From Entomortierella parvispora (Eukaryota; Mortierellomycota; Mortierellomycetes; Mortierellales; Mortierellaceae): DNA of 64,000 nt. How positions within the stretch are numbered: the stretch's first letter is position 1; every line of letters starts with the position of its first letter. The stretch spans positions 2,356,001-2,420,000 of the forward strand of contig OY752141.1 of assembly GCA_963573315.1 (NCBI GenBank), in the 5' to 3' direction. Under the pieces are notes generated by a model. It saw nothing but the letters and a program-made list of their open reading frames with translations, had not been told where the DNA came from and ran no database searches. The translations under genes were made by a program, and so were the position numbers. Shown here piece by piece: positions 56,603-64,000 of the stretch.

Positions 56603-58929
56603 TTACAACGACATAAACTCTTCGCGCCGCCGCCGGAACTCGTTCAAGCGCTGCATCGAGTATTCAAAGTAATCAAAGTCAATCTCGCTCTGTGACGCCT
56701 GGATCAGCCCCCATAGTCCCCACATGACGTGAGAGGTTAGCGCAAACTTGTTGACTTCCCTGTACATGGAGTCCAGGATTTCGGCTTTGGAGACTCCGCC
56801 ACTGCCATCACCGCCTCCTCTTTCGTGCCGTTGACCGCTTCGGACTCGAAGTCGATGTTCATTTTCGGCCGCACTGTTGCCCTTGCGTCCACCGGTTGCC
56901 GTGGTGGAATGGATGGCGACTTGTGCGATACCATTGGTAGAAACAACAGTTGTGTTGGCATCAACAGCCTCATCGCCAGCACTCGAGTTTACAGACCCAT
57001 CTGCGGTGGTTACTTTTCCGATGATATTGCTAGCACTGCCATTGTCTTTTTGAACCTCGCCCGAAGGCCGCCTCTTTAAAACTGAAGAAGTAGCCTGAAA
57101 AGCTGAAAGCGTCGCCTTGGTCAAACCACTGGCAAGGGCACTGGTGAAGCTTTTCCTTTTCTTGGCGTACTTGGACAGATTAATTGCTGTCAGATGATAT
57201 CCACACATGGCAATCTCAGCCTCCATGTACGCCTCCAAGAAATTCAGTTGTTCCTCCTTGGTTGGGTACCGATTCGGGTGCATCAACGAAGGCCGATCTG
57301 AATGATAATCCGCCGTCCACTCACAAAAGTGGTTCCCAATATCAAACCCTCGCGTGTTGTAGCCTGCATATTCAAAATCTATGACCACGAGTTCTCCGCT
57401 GTCATCTGTCGTTCGAAGAATATTCCCATATTGTGTCTAATTCAGAAAGCAGTATTTAGTAGGCAATGTCTCAGAATCAACGTCGCGTGTTCAGTCCCCC
57501 CACCCCCAAAAAAAAAGAGAAATTTGACTACTGCTTACATCGTTATGAGCAAAGACCAAGGGAGAATGCACCGCTGTCAGCTCGCGGTGAACTTCCTCGA
57601 TCTCGACCAAAAGCCTGTCAAAGTCAAATTTGTCCATTATGGCCTTCTTCGTTGCATCCCTGAAGCAGATTTGATCGATTGCCTTTCGGGCACGAGGAAT
57701 CCAGCGCTCAATGTTGTCATCGGCGAGAGGAACACATCCTTCCTGCGGCGGGAATACGTTGACAATATTGTGCAGTTCGCACATGCGGTGGGCAATATGG
57801 CGCGATGTCCTTGGGTGACGAATATCATCCTTTGTCAAGGTCGTGGACTCTACATATTCCTCAAAGCGACCATTCTTAAAGATACCCAACAAAGATGGGC
57901 CAATATCCATGGTCGATAAGTTTCGCAGCCACAACAGCTCATCGTTTCGGGAAATGAGGGACTCAAGTCCGACGCCGTAAACACGGAGGAGCACCTTTCG
58001 CGGCTTTTCACCCTCCTGCGATGCAGGTCCAATCACGAGAAATATGCAGTTGGTCAGTGCCCCGTTGATACGAAGGAGTTCCAGTGATTGATGATCCTGA
58101 ACATGAATCCAGTCTTGCACACTCATGAGATGAAGGAGCTCCAGTGTCCGCCGTGCCAGCTGATCAGGATCGAGATGACTATCGGGGGCAAATAAAAAAA
58201 GAATATGTTAGGAGGCGAGTCCTGGGACATGTGACCGGACCGATCTTTCCCATCGACCCCGAAACCTCCCACGCGACCCATTCGTATCATATCTCGTTCT
58301 TAATCAGGTCGGCAGGGTAGTAAGGGGGATGAGGCAAAACTCCTTACTGCACTCACACGACTCTTATCTTTCTTTCCAGCAAGGAGCCAAGAAACTGACT
58401 TGGCAGTAGCCGGTTCACGTGATATCAAATAAACTGAAGGGACACTGCTGAAACCAACTTTGACTCTGTGACACACTTACAGTAGGTCGATCTCCTCTTC
58501 TTCGAGGTGCAGGACAGGGTCGGGACGCATCACTGGAAGGACTTTGAGACCCGCAAGACTCGATCTCTTGCTCAAGGGAGGTCGATGAGGTGCATATTGA
58601 TGGCAGACGGCCGGCTTGTGCTTTTGCCATGGAAAGATGGAGGATGCGCGACTCTGTCGAGAAGAGAATCCAAAGTGCTTCTTGGATCCGGGGATGTGAA
58701 TAGGATCATCTACGGGCGTTGTTGGAGGAGAGTCTCGAGGGTCCTTGTCATCTTTATCGGCTTCGGAAGGGGTGTAGGTCGGCAGATGAACTGGCTGCTC
58801 TTGCCAGGAAGGTTCGACCTCAAACGAGGCTCGTTCCTCCTCGGGCGGCACCTGGGTAGCCACGCGAGGAAGAATCGAGTCAAGGTTCAGGGACAGAGCC
58901 AGAGGAGCTTTGGTAGTTTTTTCTGTCAT
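56603..58929 (-). CDS. Choline/ethanolamine kinase
   Basis: Exons 58929-58481, 58178-57539 and 57436-56603 join to 640 residues. The N-terminal ~150 residues are disordered. The kinase core follows: LRINGALTNCIFLV (nucleotide loop), KVLLRVYG (ATP lysine region), the Brenner motif FAHNDTQYGNIL, formed exactly across the second splice, and VVIDFEYAGYNTRGFDIGNH (choline-kinase motif). The enzyme phosphorylates choline and/or ethanolamine with ATP, the first step of the CDP-choline (Kennedy) pathway, in the cytosol. The core is interrupted near the C-terminus by about 125 residues of low-complexity sequence before the final helices (FALTSHVMWGLWGLIQASQS). The paired transposons end about 30 nt past its stop codon. 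Choline versus ethanolamine preference cannot be told. Confidence 0.88.
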
Positions 58930-58985
58930 TCGTTGAATGACTTAGGGTATTGTTGAAGGGGAGTTGGAAGGAATGGGCAGGAGAG

Positions 58986-59010
58986 AGGGAGGGAGGGAGG
59001 GAGGGAGGGG
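58986..59010. repeat. (GGGA)n tract
   Basis: About six GGGA units between the divergent kinase and F-box genes. Confidence 0.85.
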
Positions 59011-59185
59011 AGAGGAATGGAAGAAAGAGAGAATGCGAAAGAATGAAAGAGAATGCAGGAAACAAGACCAAACTGAGGACAACTCAACTTGAAATAAGAA
59101 ATTCGGTACTTTGCTCACCGTTTCAGTCTGCTGTCTTCGCCAATGCGTCCATTCTTTCCTGCGTCCCATCCCCGTCCCATCCCTG

Positions 59186-60793
59186 ATGTCGTCCATTCAT
59201 GAAATGCAATCTGCTGACCCGCCAAGCTTGCATACACCGGGCCTACTTCTTCCTCTAGCCCGGCCAGTCAGGCCAGTCAACAAACCCTGCGCTCTTGACG
59301 TATCAGAGATTCTGCACTTGGTGGGAGAGCAAATCCTGAGCTGGCAAACGTTGACGCAATGTTTGCTCGTCTCACGGTCGTGGTATACCACGTTCCTGCC
59401 CTTGCTCTGGGCCGATATCGATATCTTTCCTGAAAATGACTCTCCTCCCATAAGAGTTGTTGAGAAGCACGCATCGCTTATTCGCAAGGTGGCCTTTGTT
59501 CTCAAGCGAGAGAACCAATGGACGCCTCTCACCTTCATCTTGCCAAACCTCTTGGACGCGACATTCTATGAAAGACACGATACAATCGCCAGTTTCATCC
59601 ATCAACACACCAGAACATTGACAAAACTCAGTCTCCCGTATTTAGGCCAGGATTACCTGCAAAGAGTTCAAGAGGCCATGGTCGGTTGTCAGCGTCTGCA
59701 AAGCCTTCAGCTCTCCTTGCGCCTAACGACTTGTCACCAGTGGATGTCTTTGTATGAGCAATTGTGGTCACGGGTCAAGTTTCTTTCCTTAAGCGGCTCC
59801 TGGTTTTCTAATATGGATGATGGTCTCGAACCTAACCAAGCAACATATGTTCCAGCATCAGATGAGGAGAAGGCCCTGTTAGCAGCCCGAGTAGGACCGC
59901 CTAATATTCGAACCCTACTGATAGATGGCCAAGAATCGAGCGAGTTGGTATACCAAGAATACCTGTGGTTGATCACCCAATGTCATGAACTTGTTCGCCT
60001 AGAATGGTCTATGCATGTCAGCTCTGGTGCAATGGACATCGACAAGTGTCCTATACGGTTGCTCGCACGCACCATCCGATCCGGCAGATGTAGATGGGAC
60101 AAAGTGGAGATCCTCCGGTTCTGGAACCAAAAGCACAACTGTCAGGAGTTGGTCGTGTTGATCGACACCATGCCGCGATTGAAATCCCTGGACCTATCCT
60201 ATGGCTCAAGCCTCGACAAAGATTTTTGGGAATACATGCAAAGATCTCGTAGGGTCTTGTCGATGCTCACAGTGTTGCGATTGAAAGGCCATTGGCGTAT
60301 CCAGGAGGAGGCCGTCCACGACTTGATGTGCACCATGCCGAATTTGGAAGAGTTCACGGCTGTTTGGATCACGGACGCAGCCATCTTGGGAGATGGTCGG
60401 CCATGGATCTGTACAAAGTTGAGAGAGCTGGAGGTGTTCTTTGTAATCACCACACCATCTTCTCAGCCAGAGATCCTCTCCCGACTTTCGGAGCTGGTCC
60501 GACTGGAGCGTCTTGACATACGTGAAATGTACCATAGAAAAGTCGTACCAGGGCAGGAGCTTCGATTGACACTCGAGAAAGGTCTGGATGCGCTCAAGCC
60601 TCTGAGGCGCCTTGGTACTCTCATTGGACCGAAGTGCAAGGCGGACATGGTCGAGTGGGGAAAGGCCGAGGTGGACTGGGTCTTGGAGAACTGGCGTCAA
60701 CTAAAGACAGTAGCAAACTACAAGTTGAATCAACAACTAAAGGACCAAATGCAGGATGCATTGGGCACGCATTTGTTTTTGTTTACAAAATAA
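59186..60793 (+). CDS. F-box/leucine-rich-repeat-like protein
   Basis: Single exon, 535 residues from the first ATG (MSSIHEMQS). The F-box-like module is at about 40-85 (LDVSEILHLVGEQILSWQTL, then CLLVSRSWYTTFLPLLWADI). Irregular leucine-rich segments follow (LQSLQLSLRL, LKSLDLSYGSSL, LRELEVFFVI) and a terminal block WVLENWRQLKTV like those of 8175-9713 and 9936-11440. Substrate adaptor of an SCF ubiquitin ligase is the likely role. The frame is open further upstream but without an ATG. It runs in the same direction as the F-box gene at 62504. Confidence 0.78.
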   Translation: MSSIHEMQSADPPSLHTPGLLLPLARPVRPVNKPCALDVSEILHLVGEQILSWQTLTQCLLVSRSWYTTFLPLLWADIDIFPENDSPPIRVVEKHASLIRKVAFVLKRENQWTPLTFILPNLLDATFYERHDTIASFIHQHTRTLTKLSLPYLGQDYLQRVQEAMVGCQRLQSLQLSLRLTTCHQWMSLYEQLWSRVKFLSLSGSWFSNMDDGLEPNQATYVPASDEEKALLAARVGPPNIRTLLIDGQESSELVYQEYLWLITQCHELVRLEWSMHVSSGAMDIDKCPIRLLARTIRSGRCRWDKVEILRFWNQKHNCQELVVLIDTMPRLKSLDLSYGSSLDKDFWEYMQRSRRVLSMLTVLRLKGHWRIQEEAVHDLMCTMPNLEEFTAVWITDAAILGDGRPWICTKLRELEVFFVITTPSSQPEILSRLSELVRLERLDIREMYHRKVVPGQELRLTLEKGLDALKPLRRLGTLIGPKCKADMVEWGKAEVDWVLENWRQLKTVANYKLNQQLKDQMQDALGTHLFLFTK

Positions 60794-62503
60794 AACACAT
60801 TTCTTTCTGCCCCCTTGTTGTTGTCACCCCACTTTGTTGCATCTCGAAAATGTCTGTTTGTCCTTGTCCACTTGAGGCGTGAACTAATGACTGGAATGAT
60901 GGCATTTTTCACGCGTTCGTTAATTCTGACGATGTTGCTCGAGTGGACCTGTTTTCCGTTGGCGTCCGGTTGTTCTGTTTGTAATAATAATCATTATTGT
61001 TACTGATCGATCCTGTGCAGGTGTATCGACAATTTCCGCGTGCACATGTCGTCCACTGGTTTGTTTGTAACTCATGCACAAGGGGCTACTTGCACGCGCA
61101 AAGTCGCAGTGGGCGCAAGTACACAACAAAAAAAAAAAAAAAAAACGAGGGCTCCTGCATGTTCTGAATAGAAAGGACACGTTTTTTGTAACCGACAATA
61201 GACATTGGGAACCCATTCTTTGACGACCCAGGACACTAAAAAAACTCGGGTGTGGGTCGCATTCTCTTCATCTTCGTCATTACCTAAACGTCGACTATTT
61301 TATGTTTGTCTTTGGGCATTGATATCGTAGGAACCGCCGAATTATTGCTGTGGGGTGATGAGCAGTGTGTGTGTGTGTGTGTGTGTGTGTTGTTTCGTCA
61401 AAAAGGGACTTGTCTTTGGAGTAGCGCCGATCTCGAGTGATAATAACAGAGTGAACCTTTGGCATGCGATATTTTTCATCGTCAAGATCAAAGAAGAGCT
61501 CATTCCCACCCCTCATCTCACCTGAGTCGTTTTGCTTTGTAATAGACCTTTGGAGTTTGAGTAACAATGACAGGAAAGAGGCGGTCGACGATTGGGTCAA
61601 AAATGGGCGATGACCCAACATCGTTGTTCACTTCTCTCTGTTGTTCCGTTGGTGTGATCACAGAACGAGAAGGAACAAATAGAAGAGAGAGGGCGCGCTG
61701 CAAAAGAGAGCCAAGCAGTAGTGGGCACAAAGGGGTGGATACGTGCCCAAGGGTATTTTCTGTTTCTGGAGCCAAGGGGTGTCTCTATCAACGTATATCG
61801 CTGTTACAAAGTTTCTTACAATACATCAACGTTACCCGAATTATTTACTCTTTCTTCTGCGTCGGAAGGACTCTTTGCTTGCTGCATCCCACACATCCCA
61901 CAAGAACAGGGAAAAAAGACATTCAACACAAACAAACTGATGCTGTCAGTCAGTCCTAACAGGTGCAAGGATGGACTGCAGTGAGAAAAAAAGGGAATGG
62001 AAGGGAAGGCTGCCTGAGAGCAATTGAGAGCGGAATCTCGACAGAGCAGAGCAACAGAGCAGAGGTGGGATGCTGAAGCTTAGGGCAAGCGTGAAGAACA
62101 GGACAGGGCAACCACATCTTTCTTTACTTGCGCAGATTTCTTTCTTTTCAGCAATGTTTTTTTCGTTGTGTCCCTCAAGCGACGGTCAGTCGATTTCTTT
62201 TTTTTTCCTACTAGTTACACCAACGTGCCCGCTCTGCTATTCAACTCATCCGCTTTCCCTTCAACAGCTGGCCACTGCAGACAAAAGTGACACGGGTATT
62301 TATCCAACACGCCATCCTCCCGCTCCACTTTGTCTCCAACCCTCCTTTTTTTCCAAGGCCCGACTGGCATCTTCTTTCTCCACAAAAAGATCTACTAGTG
62401 TTCAACCCAAGATTTCTTCCTTTTTCATCTTCCTTTCTTTCATTTCCAACAAGCACCTCCCCTCTCTCACTTTCTCATCTACCTTGTCCATTCTTGATCA
62501 ACC
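60794..62503. other. Intergenic region between two F-box genes
   Basis: 1.7 kb with an A run (61129-61144), a TG microsatellite and, from about 62100, a C/T-rich leader before 62504. No coding sequence with a recognisable domain. Confidence 0.5.
61365..61391. repeat. (TG)n microsatellite
   Basis: About 13 uninterrupted TG units. Confidence 0.9.
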
Positions 62504-64000
62504 ATGGAGGCTCTCCGAGGTCATGATTGGACCTTGGTTCTCTTTGCTATCCCTCACATCAAAGAATCGATCATCACTTTTCTGACTCCCTCCGACATCC
62601 TCCATTGCATTCTCGTCTCTCGATCTTGGAAGACAGAATTCTATTCGTTTCTTTGGCGATCCCTTCAAACCTCAGAAATGATATCTCTTTTCGATCTCGA
62701 AGAGGGAGAAGAGGCTATGATCTATAATAATTTCGGTAAAGATCAACAATCCTCATCACCGTTTCCAGAACATCCACTTCGACGACAACAACGGCCACTC
62801 CACAGTCCATACGGAGGAGAGGGCGAAGAGCTGGGGCAAAGGCGGAGAATGAGGATGAGGAGAGACATCTTCTGGACGCCGCTAAAGCTCTGCGTGTTGC
62901 AACTAAACTGTCACCTTATTCAGACTCTGCATGTTACTGGAATCAACACTTTGGAGCTACTGGCGGAAGGAGGTCTGTGCCTGAATCTCCGAGAGCTTTA
63001 CTACCGTGTGGACGTGTCAACAACGTTCACTGGGACAATGGCAACAACAACAACAACAGCAACAACAGCATCATCAACAACAGGCTCAACTTCTGCCACG
63101 CCAATAATATCGACTCCAATGATACCATCCGTCAGTTCTCACAACGCCTCTTTGAGGGGTCGTCTAGGGTTGGAGTCGGTGATGAAAATGGTTCGAGTGA
63201 ACGCCAAGCTATCCTTTCTTTCAGTTGCCAATGTTTGTGTTCAGGATGAGGCTGATTTGGAAAGTTTGGAGGGCTTGATCCGATTGCTGGAGGAGCAAGA
63301 GTCTATTCGGACAGTGAGCCTGCACATGAGGGAGTCGATGGAAGACGAGAGCGACGAGGACGGGACAGTAGAGGATGACGAAGACAGGATGATCGAGGAT
63401 GGCGTAAACGACATCGGCCATGAAGCTGAGGAAGACAATGAAGACAGCAGCTCCCTTCACGACAGCGACATGGCTACAGCGACATCTTTGATGGCCATCC
63501 CTTTGAACTTGGTCTTGGACTGGACTGTACGGCTGATGAAGACCAAGACCCTGCTGATACTCAAGTTCCCTTGCGGACCTGGGAGTGCCCTCCCCTCATG
63601 GCTCATGGACAGAGAACAGATTCTGGTACAGGAACTCGCCTCCAACGACGCTTTGTCCCCTCACTTGCTGATGGCCAAGATCCTACATGGACATCAACCA
63701 CAGCAGCATGGACTGACTCAACAGGCGAGATTACAGGTTCAAGATCTGGACCTTTGTCTAACGTACAGGAACGATGATGACGAGGATATGCTTGGCGCCG
63801 GCGCCTCACCTTCGATACCATCGTCTCTACAAAACTCTACCGTGCTCCATCAAGCAGTCTTTCCGGCGTTCTCGAGTCTTTATCAATGTATACCTCGCAT
63901 GCGGCTGCAAATCACTGATGCAGGAACAGGAGAGCGTCCCTCTTGGTTTCAAAGTCGATTCTCTCACCAAGGCCATTGGAATATCGATGGTACCATGGAT
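62504..64000 (+). CDS. F-box protein, 3' end beyond the window
   Basis: From the ATG (accATGgagg) one frame stays open for 499 codons to the last base of the window, so the gene is incomplete at its 3' end. The F-box-like module is near the start (PHIKESIITFLTPSDILHCI, then LVSRSWKTEFYSFLWRSL). The rest has leucine-rich stretches (FWTPLKLCVLQLNCHLIQTL, LCLNLRELYYRV), an ACA-coded Thr run (about residues 180-190) and an acidic region (about 275-325). This variant is longer and more low-complexity than the other three F-box proteins here. It is the second of two tandem F-box genes on +. Confidence 0.75.
   Translation, partial: MEALRGHDWTLVLFAIPHIKESIITFLTPSDILHCILVSRSWKTEFYSFLWRSLQTSEMISLFDLEEGEEAMIYNNFGKDQQSSSPFPEHPLRRQQRPLHSPYGGEGEELGQRRRMRMRRDIFWTPLKLCVLQLNCHLIQTLHVTGINTLELLAEGGLCLNLRELYYRVDVSTTFTGTMATTTTTATTASSTTGSTSATPIISTPMIPSVSSHNASLRGRLGLESVMKMVRVNAKLSFLSVANVCVQDEADLESLEGLIRLLEEQESIRTVSLHMRESMEDESDEDGTVEDDEDRMIEDGVNDIGHEAEEDNEDSSSLHDSDMATATSLMAIPLNLVLDWTVRLMKTKTLLILKFPCGPGSALPSWLMDREQILVQELASNDALSPHLLMAKILHGHQPQQHGLTQQARLQVQDLDLCLTYRNDDDEDMLGAGASPSIPSSLQNSTVLHQAVFPAFSSLYQCIPRMRLQITDAGTGERPSWFQSRFSHQGHWNIDGTMD

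Overview
The window is nuclear DNA of a filamentous fungus. Genes are split by short GT..AG introns (about 60-160 nt, a few longer), leaders are pyrimidine-rich, and the protein set is fungal: an Slt2-type MAP kinase, a Hut1-type nucleotide-sugar transporter, a Ymc1-type mitochondrial carrier, a Whi5/Nrm1-like protein and a NACHT-WD40 protein. Four F-box genes of one divergent style, Thr/Lys-rich secreted proteins and the general gene style suggest an early-diverging lineage, most likely Mortierellaceae. The lineage is an inference; no rRNA or other marker is present.

Layout. 0.5-8.1 kb: an O-fucosyltransferase-like Golgi protein, a Cys-rich single-pass membrane protein and an FAD monooxygenase, all on +. 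8.2-13.9 kb: two F-box genes and a secreted acid sphingomyelinase-like enzyme, all on -. 14-21.7 kb is gene-poor and holds only the first of two paralogous small secreted Cys-rich proteins (17.9 kb, -); the second lies at 21.8 kb (+). 24-28.4 kb: a bHLH transcription factor (+) and the Hut1-type transporter (-). 28.6-33.5 kb: a complete mobile element. 34.3-42 kb: the cell-wall-integrity MAP kinase (+) and a 1790-residue NACHT/pentapeptide/WD40 protein (-). 43.6-50.6 kb: acyl-CoA-binding protein (-), Ymc1-type carrier (-), MAPR/cytochrome b5-like protein (+) and Whi5/Nrm1-like protein (+). 50.7-56.6 kb: two identical Tc1/mariner-type elements forming a 5.8 kb palindrome. 56.6-64 kb: a choline/ethanolamine kinase (-) and two F-box genes (+), the last cut by the window edge.

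The most unusual object is the element at 28586-33471. It has about 333 bp terminal inverted repeats and a 9 bp target duplication (GCCAATTGG). Two genes run toward each other: a RecQ-like helicase and a protein resembling the DUF6589 family. Both start codons lie in the inner end of the terminal repeats at exactly mirrored positions, so one promoter sequence present twice should drive both genes. The plan recalls maize MuDR (long promoter-bearing repeats, 9 bp duplication, two convergent genes) with unrelated-looking coding content. The second object is the head-to-head pair of 2906 bp DD34E-type elements. Each also carries a convergent second gene of unknown function, and the pair is flanked by TA as if it were one unit.

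Several genes were assembled exon by exon because their exons are very short: the acyl-CoA-binding protein (start codon alone in exon 1, an 8-nt exon), the monooxygenase (an 11-nt exon), the first exons of the transporter and the carrier, and the first exon of the DUF6589-like gene.
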